Shown here in pieces: positions 24,139 through 36,800 of a stretch of 64,000 bases of DNA; positions within the stretch are counted from its first letter, which is position 1, and each line of letters begins with the position of its first letter. The stretch comes from Gonatopus flavifemur (taxonomy: Eukaryota; Arthropoda; Insecta; Hymenoptera; Dryinidae). The notes below the pieces were generated by a model, which made no database searches, was not told where the DNA came from, and was given only the letters and a program-made list of their open reading frames with translations. The stretch is taken from NCBI GenBank assembly GCA_018340375.1, contig JAFFJZ010000044.1, positions 372,001 through 436,000 on the forward strand. Direction: 5' to 3'. Position numbers and translations under genes: made by a program.

Positions 24139-24435
24139 CACGGAGAAAAATTCGTAGCAGAGATCCCCATAATAATAGCAGTTTTGGGACACATGGGCAT
24201 TTATGAACATTCCTCCTCCAATTCGTAGTAATTTTTTTTAAACTTCCCATGCAGAAAATGCCGACTTCCAACCAACCATAACAATCGAAACAGTACTCGT
24301 ACAACACTGATTACCAGGGTTCGTTGCCAACGTTGTAACGTGGTTGAAGTAACAACCAGTACAATGTTGTTGTAACGCCGATAGTCAATGCTGATTTGCC
24401 AACGTTGATTTAAAACTCGTTCAACGTTGTCCATT
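24139..24435. mobile_element. Dyad-rich inverted arm with CACGGAGAAAAA end (left)
   Basis: It begins CACGGAGAAAAATTCGTAGC and is the reverse complement, with divergence, of 32530-32810: shared blocks include GTAGCAG, ATAATAATRGCAGTTTTG and CATGSGCATTTATG. The inner part holds repeated CCAACGTTG dyads (24327, 24399 and 24422) and CCAGTAC motifs. The arms are either two separate copies or the termini of one 8.67-kb insertion. AA flanks both, but that is weak evidence. Confidence 0.6.
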
Positions 24436-24824
24436 ATGTGTGGTTTAATACGGCAAAATTTTGAAGGAATTATTATTCATGTTTTCGAATTGACTTCTTC
24501 ACATGTTTTCGGATTATTCATTCGTTTCAAGAAACGATTCAAACTTCAGCAACATACGAACAGATGTGTTATATTTTTTACTTTCGATATAATCATGGAC
24601 ATTAGCTGAAAATACATAATTATTTTCATTACCCACGTACAAAGGCTTAAATGGATTACCATCACCGGTTGAAAATCAATTGTCACACCGGAAGAACCAT
24701 ATTCTAAGATTGAGAGGGCGCATCTAACTCTAAGAACATTGGCATCTAAAATAAGCGCCAAGAATATATTGTTGTTGTAAGTGAGCATTCCTCTTATACT
24801 GAGAATGACGTGTAGTATTCTCAT

Positions 24825-25062
24825 CCCTGGCGAAAAAACGGCGTGCACATAAAGTTCAAACAGCGTACCAAGAACGTGATTCTGGCCAATATACGTTCAA
24901 TGCACGCTTACTTCAATATAAGCGTGAGTACAGCGTGCATGAACGCTTTCCTTCACGCTCGATCCACGCTCAACTGCGCCAATTGACTCTTAATACACTC
25001 TCATGTGACGGTAATAACACTCCTATGCGATGCTCCGAATGCACGCTTTATTTTCACCAGGG
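24825..25062. mobile_element. MITE with CCCTGGTGAAAA ends
   Basis: A 238-bp element starting CCCTGGCGAAAAAA and ending TTATTTTCACCAGGG, with AT on both flanks. The inside is a run of ACGCT/AGCGT motifs in both orientations (for example 24904-24925 and 24931-24948), another dyad-rich interior. Non-coding. Confidence 0.65.
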
Positions 25063-25837
25063 ATTTTAAGAATACTACAGGATTCCCATTTTAAGGATAC
25101 ACCGAAAAAACGATATTCTAGGATTGACAGGAATTTATTCTTCACTCTTCCTCTAAACCAATCCTCTTATTATAAGGCCCACTCTAATTTTTAGTGACTT
25201 CATGAGATATTCTTCGTTTTAGAATAAATTCTTGAAATAAGAATATTTCCAAATCATTTTAAATAACCCCTCTGTACAAAATAATTTTGTACGTGAGTTT
25301 TGAGCCTCAAGTGTATTCAAACAATTCTGTTGAGAGTATGTGATCAAAACGTTGGATAATAAAATCTTCATCGGCCGCGCCAAGTGTTCCGCATTGACGT
25401 GGATTTCAAAATCTATTTGGAACGACTAACGCGTTTGGTTTGGAATAACTTGACGCTGTTTCTGGTATGTGAAAAATTTCAAAACATATTAGAAACGATC
25501 AACACGTTGAGTTTCAAATAGGTCAGAGTTGTTTCTAGTATGTCAAATGGTTGGACCTAATTTTTGTTTCACCTCACTATATATTGTTAATTCAATACAA
25601 TCATAAATCGCTTTGAACACAATTTAAACAAACTGAAGTTACAATATATTACAAGAAATCGTTTACATACCATTTGAATAACCGAATGTACTTGGCAGCT
25701 CATATTGATTTCACATCTTTTTTTTTCAAGTGAAGCATATCCTGTTGTATCTTATCGAAATTCTTATTGTAGGAGAATTTTCGTTTGAATGTATTTTTAG
25801 ATTTTTTTTAGGATTGACCGCATTTTCATGTACTTGG
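25063..25837. other. Anonymous sequence
   Basis: The part around 25070-25200 (ATTCTAGGATTGACAG, then CTCTAAACCAATCC) resembles sequence at about 43560-43700 inside the hAT element, so it may be an eroded shared repeat. No gene seen. Confidence 0.3.
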
Positions 25838-26638
25838 CGTGATTTTTTTACTTTTTTGAAGTTTTTTTATTGGGATTTCACTTCTTTTTCTGGATGTGTC
25901 CTTAACTGAACATAAATAAAATTCGAATGCTCATGTCTAATTTAATAGCGATCGTAGCGATGAAAAAAATGTCCTCAGCTCATTTGTGATATGAAAAACT
26001 CACTTGGGTTTCCATCAGTCATCTGATCATTGGACAGCAATAGATAATCGACATAAAGAATGAAGAACAGAAGGAAAGAAAAGTGAATTCCCATAAATCA
26101 ATACATATGAGCAGGATTCCGAAAAGTAAATATTAATTGACCGATAAGTTGGCGCTCAAAGCAGCCCACGATTTTGTTTTAAACATGTATTGTACAAGAA
26201 TTCCCATTGTTTTTGAAATATGATTGTTAGGAAAACGAAACAAAACAGATTTTACGAACAGAGAAAACTTGCACACAATATGTTTGAGGTATCCAACAGA
26301 AATTTTTTTGATAAAACGAGAATTTTTACCATTTGGCATGAAGTTGAAAATAGTTTCCTAGCAAAAATGTTTCAATGACTCTTTAGGATTATTTTAAAGA
26401 GTATCTTAAAGAGATGTAAAATATTCATTTATCATGCAACAAAAAGAGATATCTTCAAAATATCTGGTCAAGAGCATTTTTCAGTACTGTACAAGAAATT
26501 TTTTAGAATTTTGTGAAATATCCATCAAAATCATTTTGAAAAATTCTTCAAGAATATTTAGTCGGTTGTGGTATTATAAACGTATACGATGTTCTTCATA
26601 ATCACCTATAGAAGATTATAGTAATTGAATTGTTATTT
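25838..26638 (-). repeat. Interspersed repeat H, copy A, with an unoccupied insertion site
   Basis: About 800 bp that match, in inverted orientation, 55383-56054 joined to 62523-62638. Homology begins at CAATTACTATAATC and ends at ACGCCA. At 25949-25960 copy A reads straight through the point where copy B carries the 6.46-kb foldback (minus strand CATCGCTACGATCGCTATT). It therefore acts as a paralogous empty site. Short open frames in both copies (such as 26133-26339) are conserved only because the DNA is. The class of repeat H is unknown. Confidence 0.8.
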
Positions 26639-26984
26639 GATGAGCAAGTGAAATTATTGCTTTTTGAAGAAATATATGTATGAGTCTTTAGCATTACGTG
26701 GCCAATTTCGTTCTTCAACTCGCAGATCATGAATAAATATCTACTTTGTACCTTTACTTCATAACATGCACGTAAAGTTACCTTCGGAAGTACTTCTTCC
26801 CTGATGAAAAACAACGGCTATAACTTTATAAAAGTGTCATGCAATTTGGATTTTTGTGGTTGGCACTGCTTTTATACAGATATATGATATATCTGCATCT
26901 TGCCTGTTTTTCCTTCATCCACCTGTAATTCTACTCGAAGAATCTAGGGATTCATTATCAATTGAATCCACTTTGTAATCTGTA

Positions 26985-28540
26985 ATGCCAATTGATAGTG
27001 GTGATAGCAAACTCACAGATCTATGGTATATTCGCTTCATTTTGTTTCTTTCTCATCCCCCTGAAACACTACGCAAAGAATCTGATACCATCATCGGATA
27101 GATCTGTGATATATCCACTGCACTTTTGCCTTTTCTTCGTTCGACTATGAGGTCACCAAATGAGATTGACAGTGACAATAGCTAGCATACAAAGTTGTGA
27201 TACGTCTGCTTCATTCCTGCTTCGTCTCCAGCCACCTATGATTCTACTCCAAGGAAATGATGAGCCCAGCATGTTGTAAGAATCTGTGGCATATCTACTG
27301 TGTTTTCGTCTTTGAAAAAATCGCTTTGATATACTTCAGTGTGACTAAAGTAACTGGAGACCAACTTCAACTTCTACCGTTGGTCAAACTATTCACATCT
27401 CTTTGAGGTTTTGTCATGAACTTCACTCTCTGAAAACTTTTTATATTTCATTGGGGTTTTTTGATTAATTCCCCTTTCTGATTATAAGTGATGATTCAGT
27501 TATTGATTCATTACATAATCTTTAATCATCCATTTCATGCCATTCATTATCAATTGAATCCACTTTGTAATCTGTAATTCATACATTCAATACAAAATTT
27601 CCACAAGACCGCCTATATGAAATTGATAGTGGTGGTAGACGACGTACAGGTCTATGGTATATTTGCTCCTTTTTCGTGTTTTCTTATACACCTGTGGTAC
27701 TACTCAAGCAATCCGATAACAACTCTTGGTCAAGAAAGTATCAGGCCAATGAAGAAAGACAAAAACGACGAAAATATACCATTCGATCTGTACGTCGTCC
27801 ACCACCACTATCCATTTCATTTAGGCAATTTCATAGGCAATTTTGTATTGAATGGATAAACTACAGATTATAAAGTGGATTCAATTGATAATGAATGGCA
27901 TGAAACGGATGATTAAAGATTATGTAACGAATCAACAACTGAATCATCGCTTATAATCAGAAAGTGGAATTCATCAAATATCAAATATAATCAGAACGTG
28001 GAATCATTCAAAAACTCCAATGCAGTATAAAAAATTTTTAGAATGAGAAGTTCATGACACAACCTCAATGAGATATAAGAAGTTTGAAGAACGTTGAAGG
28101 TTGAAGTTGGTCTCCAGGCACTTTAGTTACATTGAAGTATATCAAATATTTTAAATCAAAACTATTAATTCAACAAAACGATTTGTCTAGAGGCCTAAAG
28201 CACAGCAGATATGCCGCAGATCTTGACGACATACTGGACTCATCAGTTTCTCGGAGTAGAATCACAAGTGGATGGAGACAAAGCAGAAAAGAAGCAGACG
28301 AATTATAAATTTGTACGCTAGCTATTTAGCTAGACGATAGCTGTCACTATCAATACCATTCAGTGGCCTCTTAGTCGAGTGAAGCGAAGGCAAGAGTGCA
28401 ATGAATATATCACAGATCTATCCGATACTATTATTAGATTCATCGAATACCATCACAGGTGGATGAAGATGAAACAAAATAAAGCAAATATACCATAGAT
28501 CTGTATGTTAGCTACCAATACTATCAATTTCATTTATATT
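26985..28540. repeat. 1.55-kb imperfect palindrome
   Basis: The two halves mirror around 27735. Pairs include GGATTCAATTGATAATGAATG (27879) against 27543, GGAGACCAACTTCAA (27356) against its complement near 28103, and GCTAGCATAC (27182) against about 28315. Within each arm a motif like ATCTGTGATATATCCACTG recurs at about 27025, 27108, 27199 and 27289. The same motif family makes the direct array at 28860-29480. It resembles a foldback assembled from short tandem units. No terminal duplication was resolved and there is no coding. Confidence 0.75.
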
Positions 28541-28859
28541 CAAGAATTCGATAACAGCCTTTGTCAAAGAAACTTACTGAATCTTGTACAATGTTCTAGT
28601 TGAAGTCAATGCAGTAGAATGTAGTTCATATTGTTGTTGTTGTAGTCAATATAGTTGATTGATGTCTGATTCTTAATCAAATTTGGTTAGATTCAATGGA
28701 CTGTTCCATTAGATAATACTCTTCATCAAAACTACAAAGACAATAACATCATATTAAACGTACCTTTTCTTACCAGACATCTCTTTATGGTTTTCTCTCT
28801 GAAGAGAGATGAAAAAGATTTGGAACAGTTATTTTAGAGCTCAGTTATTTAGTTGAGCT

Positions 28860-29480
28860 TAAGTATAGTCATTGTCGATCAGGGTATCCAGGGAGGACAA
28901 TGTTTCATTCATTCACTTCTCTCGGAGCAGGCTCAATATCATCTGTTTGACTATTTGCTCATGATTCTATTGGGAAATAGTATAGATCAGTGGACGGTCC
29001 ATCAAGGGTATGGTATATCCACTATAATTTTACCTGTAAAGAAATAGCGAATAAACTTGAATACTTCTCAAGCAAGCTCGGTATGATCTTTTCCATCAAT
29101 TGTCTACGATCCTAATTGGAGAAATTGACAGTAGCTGGCTGTCCGTCAGGAGTTATGATATATCCGTTATGTTCTGGCCTATAGAATGATTGGGAATCAA
29201 TTTGAATCATTCCCCTTGAGCATAGTCCGTATGATCCATTCGATCATCTGCCAACGACTCCAGTAGGAGGATAGGACAGTAGCGGACTGTCCATGAAGGA
29301 ATTATGATGTATCCGATATGCTCTTGCCTCAGAATTTATAAATTTGAATTATTTTCCATGACTGAACCGTGTATGATTTTCTATGATTCGTCTCTGGTTC
29401 TGGTTAGAACCACCAGTAGCAAACTATCCGCCACGGATTATGATATATCCGCTATGCTTTTGCCTGTAAAGTAATCTTGC
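28860..29480. repeat. Direct tandem array, ~147-bp unit, four copies
   Basis: TATGRTATATCCRYTATG recurs near 29008, 29156, 29305 and 29448, spaced 148, 149 and 143 bases, each preceded by a GACAGTAGCNRRCTGTCC-like block. The unit is related to motifs inside the palindrome at 26985-28540. The spacing is close to nucleosomal length, but that may be coincidence. Confidence 0.7.
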
Positions 29481-29700
29481 ATTTTATGAATAATCCATCA
29501 TACAGAGCTTACCTGTGTATATTCCAATTTTCTGAATGTAGCAAATAGATTTATTTATACCTTTCTCAAACTTTTTCTGTTTTTCTTACAAATAACCTCT
29601 TCATCATTTATTCATTCATTAATTCATGAATTTTTTGGAGTAATATATAAGAGTATATATAATTTCAAGTTGTTCATTTATGTTTCATTGTTCTGAATAA

Positions 29701-29957
29701 CCTGTAGTAATCTGTAATAATGTAGTCACCTGTAATTTAATTATTCTTTTAATATTTTGATAACCTATCAACACATCGCCTCATTGACAGGTTATATTTG
29801 TTTACGTATTTACAATGTATAAACCTGTAGTAATCTGTAATAATAATGTAGTCACCTGTAATTCATTCATCTTCTAATTATTCTTCTATTATTTTAATAA
29901 CCTATCAACACATCGCCTCATTGACAGGTTATATTTGTTTACGTATTTACAATGTAT
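29701..29957. repeat. Tandem duplication, 123-bp unit
   Basis: CCTGTAGTAATCTGTAATAA starts at 29701 and 29824. Each copy holds a hairpin formed by ATAACCTATCA and TGACAGGTTAT. The two copies differ by a few substitutions and a short insertion. The following 29958-30606 shows a 42-bp partial duplication (about 30077-30160) and no recognisable gene. Confidence 0.8.
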
Positions 29958-30606
29958 ATACTCTATAGGGAAAAAAAATTATCTACCAATCATTGTACAG
30001 GTTACAAAAGACTGACAAACCATTTGGACAATATTGGAAGCACCTTATTATACGTTATTATATTTTACCAACTAATGAACAAATGATCCACTATTGGACA
30101 TTCGAAGAAAGAAAGACAGAACAAATGATCTACTATTGGGCGTTCGAAGAAAGAAAAAGAGACAGAATAAATCTTTGTAGCATTGGAAATCGCCTCAAGG
30201 ATAACAGGTCTTCGTGTCAAGAAGAAACCGATTAATCAGAAATTCCGAAAAGATGTTTTGATCGTATAAGAACTTGAAACGTTTATATTTCGGTAACGGA
30301 TGAACTGATCAAGTTCGTATTGTGCTTAATCGAAAGTGTGTAATCGTATTATATAATGAAAGTGTAGTTATTTTTTTGTGACACACAATATGTGTCGAGT
30401 TATTGTGCATTGAACATTTTTTCAGGAGGTTAAATCTCGGTTGAGCAGTAGAAGATACACGGTAGCGGACGACTTCTGCTTTCTTCACTTAAAATAAAAA
30501 AAATACTTATACATCTTTTTTTCAGGGTTTTTTCACATACTTGGCGTCGAGACGCTACCGCGTCTCTTGATTCAACCGATGGATGATTGAATCGGATAAA
30601 CATCGC

Positions 30607-30795
30607 GTTCCGATATTCCACAAGCTGGGAAATCGCAGCTCAGTCACGGGACCACATTTCGCACTAATACATGTAAATGCTCTTGTCGAAGAGCGGTTCA
30701 CCGATGAAAGAGTTCATATGTGTTTGTGTCACACATGTGTCGAAATGTAGTCACGTGACCAAGCTGCGATTTCCCAGCTTGGGGAATATCGGAAC
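30607..30795. mobile_element. Hairpin MITE with GTTCCGATATTCC ends
   Basis: A 189-bp element whose arms GTTCCGATATTCC and AAGCTGGGAAATCGCAGCT are mirrored at the right. GGATAAACA occurs just outside both ends, which could be a 9-10-bp target duplication or older sequence. Non-coding. Confidence 0.7.
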
Positions 30796-30914
30796 ACTGG
30801 ATAAACACGTCACTTTAATTGATCTTTTCTAATGCATCGCGTAGGTACCGGTTTGACGGTACAGAAAAATTATTACTGATACTGAATTTGAATAATTTGC
30901 GAGTCTAGTCTAGT

Positions 30915-31892
30915 CGGTGTAAGAACTCCGGTAACAGTTTCAACGAAAATATCTTCATATAATATGTTATTGCTGTTATTTGCAAATTTGTAACTCATCA
31001 GAATGATAAGAGAAACATTCTTAATGGTATACAGTCGGAGAAGAATATTTAAAATTCATCAATAACAACCCAGGTAGCACAAGCACGTTCTGAGAAGGTT
31101 CTAAGAATATACGTTGAGGATATTCGAATATTCTAAGGAGATTCTTATTACGTGCGAATATATTCTACGCACATTCTCAGAATGTTTGAATGAAACTGTT
31201 TCAAATATTCTCAGAATATTATGCCACGAATATTGTGTCAATATTACAAAAAAATGCTGTTAAAATAGAAATTCCTGCCAATATGACTTCTGCATGTAAC
31301 CGAAAACTAATTCACAATCAATTCTTTCAATCAATAAACATCTGTCATCATGGATCTTAGCAATTCTTAGCAATATCATGGATCCACATGGATGGGTGAG
31401 ATACTTATGATTCGCAACAAGCAATCATAATATATACGATATTTCTTCAAATTTTATTACGCTTTTGAAGATTATTTTTCACGCATGACGCCCTCAAAAT
31501 ATTCGGGATATTAAAATGCACATTTATCAATTTCTCATTCCCCAAATACAAATTAAAATAATATATTATCCAAGGGTCTGTAGCCTGTCAACAACATTAT
31601 CCGCCATTACTGAATTCATGTCATTAAGATGCTTGCGCATGCGCTGCTTATCAATCTCCCTACAAACTTTGTACGCATATTGTACGAACGTTCCTAGAAT
31701 ATTCGAAACAGTCCCATTCAAATGTTCTAAGAATCTTCTATGAATATTCACGAAGCTTCTACGCTCTTTGTAAGAATATTCGATACAGTACGTTTTACGG
31801 ATGTTGTGAGAATATTCTCAGAATAGTCTGTGTTACATGGGAACGTGTTCAAAAATATTCCCGTTAGATCTGTTACCGGACTCCTCACACCG
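30915..31892. mobile_element. Inverted-repeat element with CGGTGTAAGAACTCCGG ends, nested second element
   Basis: CGGTGTAAGAACTCCGGTAA at the left is mirrored by TTACCGGACTCCTCACACCG at the right. Inside, 31069-31842 has its own mirrored ends (CCCAGGTAGCAC / GTGTTACATGGG). Its interior is full of GAATATTCTCAGAAT dyads and TTCTAAGAATCTTC runs. No protein is encoded; target duplications are unclear. Confidence 0.6.
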
Positions 31893-32529
31893 ATTATACA
31901 ATATTACTTTAATTTATGATGTGAGAATTCATAACTGACGTACAGCTGTACTGGTCAAAGCGTCATTCTCTTATTAGGGTTAAGATTTTGTGTTAGGTTC
32001 GATTCCGCGTGTAGGGCTATGAGATTTTCGCTATTGACCCCCACAGTTTGAACGCTTGTTATCATTCAATATCTTCATCAAGATAATTTTCACCAGGGAG
32101 TTCGATTGCTGTAGAACGCGGTTCTAGCAACTGACATTGGAACATGTTTCCATACATCTATTACACATACAGTACGAGATCGACAAGGATTCCAATAATT
32201 TTTTTGTGAATGATTTGAAATTATTTACAATTGCTGTAATATATGGGTAGCGTTCATTTTTCTTATTTCTTCCATCAATTTTAGAACTAAACTAAGAGAT
32301 TATATTCATTCATATGATAATATTATGCAAAAATGAATATTATTTCATAGTCAACTGAATCATTTATGTGCCCGTTTAATATCATACGTACGCATAAATT
32401 ATTCTATGTCATATCACCACGTAATTGACATATGAAAGGGGTCATGTTTTGCAAAACATTTATTATTACGAATCCATATTCAGCTGGATATTCTGGATGT
32501 GGGAATAGTAAATATTATGAATAATTGAG
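31893..32529. other. Anonymous A+T-rich sequence
   Basis: No gene, RNA or clear repeat recognised. It lies between the inverted-repeat element and the dyad-rich arm. Confidence 0.3.
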
Positions 32530-32810
32530 GTTAACGCATAGTTGGAATGTTGGTATACAATGAAAAACCAGTACTGATTCAGGGTTGATGTTAACGTTGA
32601 CCCAGTATTGGTGAACAACGCCGTACCAGTGTTGATCAGCGTTCCAACGTTGTTTGCCAACAGTTGGCAGTTGGCAAATAACGTTATTCCAGTACTGGGT
32701 CGTATGGATTACCATAATCAAAGGAGGAGTGCACATAAATGCGCATGTGTGCAAAACTGCCATTATTATGTTGAACCCTGCTACACATTTCCCACCCGTT
32801 TTTCTCCGTG
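32530..32810. mobile_element. Dyad-rich inverted arm with CACGGAGAAAAA end (right)
   Basis: Mirror of 24139-24435, ending TTTTTCTCCGTG. It holds several short dyads, including TGCCAA-CAG-TTGGCA (32655-32669), CCAGTACTGG (32689-32698) and CCAACGTTG (32644-32652), some with the same arm, 3-nt and arm layout as the 22-kb array. It abuts the BEL gag fragment directly and has replaced or displaced the BEL 5' region. Confidence 0.6.
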
Positions 32811-32811
32811 A

Positions 32812-33795
32812 ATGCTCAATGAGACCGTCCTTCCGATAGCCTCATCGATTGCACACAACCCGGGTATTTTAGATCCTGCACCTACACCTACACCTGTCAG
32901 GTCTTTTAACTTGCCACGCTTGGATCTTCCGAAGTTTTCGGGATTTTATTTGAACTGGAATGGATTCAAAGATCAATTTGAATCAATCTTCGCATCTTTT
33001 CTGGATACTCCTGCAGTGCAGAAACTACAGTTTCTGAGATCATGTTTGACAGGAGATGTTTTATTGCTCATCGAAAGCCTACCCGTGACTGGAGCAAACT
33101 TTCAAGCTGCTTGGACTGCCTGTGAGGAAAGATAGAGCAATGTGAGACTAACCATGGATGCGTACCTGGATAGTTTTATGGGTTTACCACGAATCAAGGT
33201 TCGTACGGCCAAGGATTTGCGGACTGTACTGGATTCGACCAAAAATGCGGTAATAGCGGTACCTAATTTAAAAATTTGCAACGATAGTTGGGACGCGATA
33301 ATCAATTATGTTATTTGTAGTAAGCTCGATGAGCAAACTCGGCTTGGGTAGGAATTTGAGATAAAAGATTCCACCACGGTCCCGAGTTTCACTAAATTCA
33401 AAACATTTTTGACTGCAACAATTCGGGCATTAGAGTCATCTCAGTCTTCCAAATCTTTGAGCAATTCTTCGTCTGTCAAAGGTAATAAGTTTCCTACTAG
33501 AACAGTTCGAGCTATGCAAACGAACGTTTCTGTTGGAAGATGCGTGGTTTGTCAAGGAAACCATAGATTATTTCAATGCGTTAAATTCAAGGAAAAACCG
33601 GTTGATATTCGATTCAATTTGGTAAAACAAAACAAATGTTGCTCAAACTGTTTGAGGTCTGGACATGATGCTGCACAATGTAATAGTTCGAGTGTTTGTT
33701 TTACGTGCAAACAAAGACATCATACTTCATTACACAAGTTACAGGTCAACAACACAACGAAGCCACGAGAAAATCAGAAACCTGATAAATTTTAG
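32812..33795 (+). pseudogene. Pao/BEL gag remnant
   Basis: Broken gag of a Pao/BEL LTR retrotransposon. The first frame (32812-33135) holds RLDLPKFSGFYLNWNGFKDQ, the conserved entry to the BEL gag core. A TAG at 33133 and another in-frame stop near 33349 divide the core. The last part (33409-33795) carries zinc knuckles: CVVCQGNHRLFQC, CCSNCLRSGHDAAQC and a third degenerate one (CFTCKQRHH). The usual N-terminal region upstream of LPRLDLP is missing, because the sequence starts at the MITE arm ending at 32810. The particle protein cannot be made. Confidence 0.9.
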
Positions 33796-33849
33796 TCAGG
33801 AACCTCACCGCAGAGCCCTTCCGGTAGGACTGCAAACGCTCAGATAGCC

Positions 33850-36800
33850 TTAAGCACGTCATACGCGGTAAGAGATTCTTGTAACTTCGTTCTGTTGCCC
33901 ACAGCATCAGTTAAGGTTAAAGCCTATAACGGGAAGGACATACAAATCAGGGCACTACTCGACCAAGGTTCACAGGCGTCAATTCTTTCATAACGAATCT
34001 CAAAAGCTTTGAGACTGAGGGAGGAAAGAGTCGAAGTTAGCGTGAGCGGTGTTGGAGGTGAGCACATTGACCGAGTCAGGCTTGCTGTTCAGTTATTGGT
34101 TGCTTCGACCCACAGTAACGATCCTGAGATTTACTTGAGGGGATATGTGCTTCCACGACTCCTTCATATTTGCCGAGGGCGAATGCACTCGAATCCTGTC
34201 GAACACAATTTCAGGGGTTGCCCCTGGCCGATCAGACCCCACAAGACGCTAATCCCGTTGAATTGATCATAATTTCTGATTTCTCAGGGCAAATCCTGCT
34301 GGATAACATCAGAAAGGGTGCTGAAAACAGCACTGTCGCACAAAATACCATTTCCGGTTGGGTGCTGTTTGGAAATTGTTCTGCTCCTGTTCATAATTTG
34401 TCACCTTCCATTTCAGTGAACTCTTCTTGTATTTGCAGCGAGTTATATCAGTCCTTTGCCAAGTTTTGGGGTCTGAAAGATATTCCACAGGCATCTCCTC
34501 TGACTGAAGAGGAGATGGAGTGCGAGGAACATTTTTCTCGAACTCACTCTTGATTGACCTCTGGTCACTACGTCGTGCGGCTCCCCTTCAGATCCAACCG
34601 ACTTGCCAAATTCCGCTGAATCGGCCAAAAAGTTTTTTCTTAGGATGGAAGCCCGCACTTCAAAAAATGCATCTCAGCTTCAGTGTACAACGAGTTTCTG
34701 TTCTAGTACCTGGATTCAGGACACATGCGTTTGGTTTCGGAGGACTCGACTTCCGAGTCCGCAAATTATTTCCCATCATTCGGTTCGGAAAAATGATGGT
34801 GTCTCTCAGAAGGTGCGAGTGGTATTCAATGCATCAATGAGGTGTTCAAATAAAAAATATCTGAACGATTTCCCTTTGGTTGACCCGAAGTTACAATTGG
34901 ATTTGGCTGTTTTGGTATGCAAATGGCGCAACTTACGGTTTGTCACAGCACAGACATAGGAAAGATGTTTTGCCAGATTCAGGTTGACAAACGACATGTC
35001 GATTTTCAAAGAACTTTTTGGTGGTTACCTGCATCTTCTGATGTTTCTTCATTCCAGTTGCTCACAGTCACTTATGGAACTGCATGTGCCTCTTTCCTGG
35101 CGAATAGAGTCATCAAGCAACTAGTGAAGGATGAATCCAAAAAATTCTCTGATGCGTCTAACATTCAGCTGACTGATGTTTATGTCAACGATATCATGTT
35201 TGGCGCAGATGATATCCCGAGTGCGAAGCAATTGCAGCGTCAAATATCCAATCTGCTCACGGCGGGAAGCTTCCGTCTCAGAAAATGGGCTGGGCACGCC
35301 CCAAAGTTGATGGAGGATATCGATGCTCCGGATTGCAGATTGGGCGACCAGCAACTCCTACAAGAGGATGAATATTTGAAAGTTTTAGGCATTCTTTGGA
35401 ATCCATCCTCTGATACATTTCATTTCAAAACACTTCTCGAAAATATTTCGTATTTCACGAAAAGATCTCTCCTTTCATGTATGTTGCGAAACTTCGATCC
35501 GTTGGGTTGGACGTCCCCAGTTACCGTTTCCGCGAAAATTATACCTCAACTTATTCGGATGCGAAATGTGGGCTGGGACACACCTCTCGCTGACGATCTC
35601 AACGAGAAAAGCTTAGTTCATTATAAAGGTTTAGCTAGTTTGCGAGATATCTCGATCCCTCGTTGGACAAGGAATTCACTGAGCGTGCAAAAGATCAGCT
35701 TGCGCGGCTTCGCAGATGCGTCTAACGCAGCGTACGGCGCGATAGTTTACTTAATAGTTTTAGATGAAGACGGAAAATGGAATGTCTCTCTCCTAGCGTC
35801 GAAAACCAAGGTAGCTCCGCTGAAAGTGGACAAGATACCCAGACTGGAGCTATGTGCAGCACATTTGTTAGCCAAACTGGTGTACTTTATTCATTCATCT
35901 CTACGACTTCCTGGGATAGAAATCTGGTGCTGGATAGACTCCACTGTTACCTTGACGTGGATCCAACAAGATCCGGTTAAGTGGAAAGTCTTCGTGGCGA
36001 ACAGGGTTGCAAAAATTCATGAATCAGCCTCCCCATCTGTCTGGAGACACATCCCAGGCGCAGAGAATCCTGCTGATCTCACATCTCGTAGAGTTCCACC
36101 TCAAGTCTTGGTTGCCAACACCCCATGGTGACAGGGACCCAAGTGGTTGCGCCAAGGTTCAGAGCATTGGCCTATACACCCAATCTGACCCAAGCCCAAA
36201 TACGCTGAATGAGGCTAGGGTTGAAAAAGTGACACCTGTTGTGTCCGCGGAGGCTCCCTTTCCACCCAGTTTCATTCTGGAAAAAATTTCGCGAATCTCA
36301 TGCTACTGCAAGAGATTTAAAGACCATGCCTTGGACCAAAATCCCAGGACACCCGAAATTGTCCCATCTGCTTCAGAGTTCGAGACTGCTGAGCTCTGGT
36401 GGATAAAAAAGATACAAAAACTATATTTTTCTTTAGAATTAGAATGCTTGAAAACCAATAGCCCAATCTGTAATAAAAGCTGATTGTTGAAGCTGGGTCC
36501 ATTCCTGGATGAGCAGGGTATCGTTAGGGTGGACGGCCGTCTTCAATGGTCACCTCTTTCTCCCGCTGAGAAACACCCAATTATTTTGCCCAAATGCGAG
36601 ATCATAGATTTGATTATTAGGGAAATTCATTTCAAGACCCTGCATGGGGGTGTTGAACTTACGTTGCAGACGTTAAGACTCAAGTTCTAGGTAATCAGCG
36701 TCAGGACTTCGATTAAACGCTGCAGATTCGAATGTGCCAAATGCACAAGCATTAGGGCTACGCCTATGACCCAATTGATGAGTCCACTTCCGGAATTTCG

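Noticed and set aside
29993..30235. An 80-codon frame with a repeated QMIxYWxFEERK motif as a gene
   Set aside because: The motif comes from a 42-bp partial tandem duplication; there is no start context, homologue or domain that I recognise.
24139..32810. A single 8.67-kb transposon inserted in the BEL gag
   Set aside because: The ends match, but sequence left of 24139 shows no BEL gag or LTR, and AA flanks are expected by chance in such DNA. Kept only as a hypothesis.
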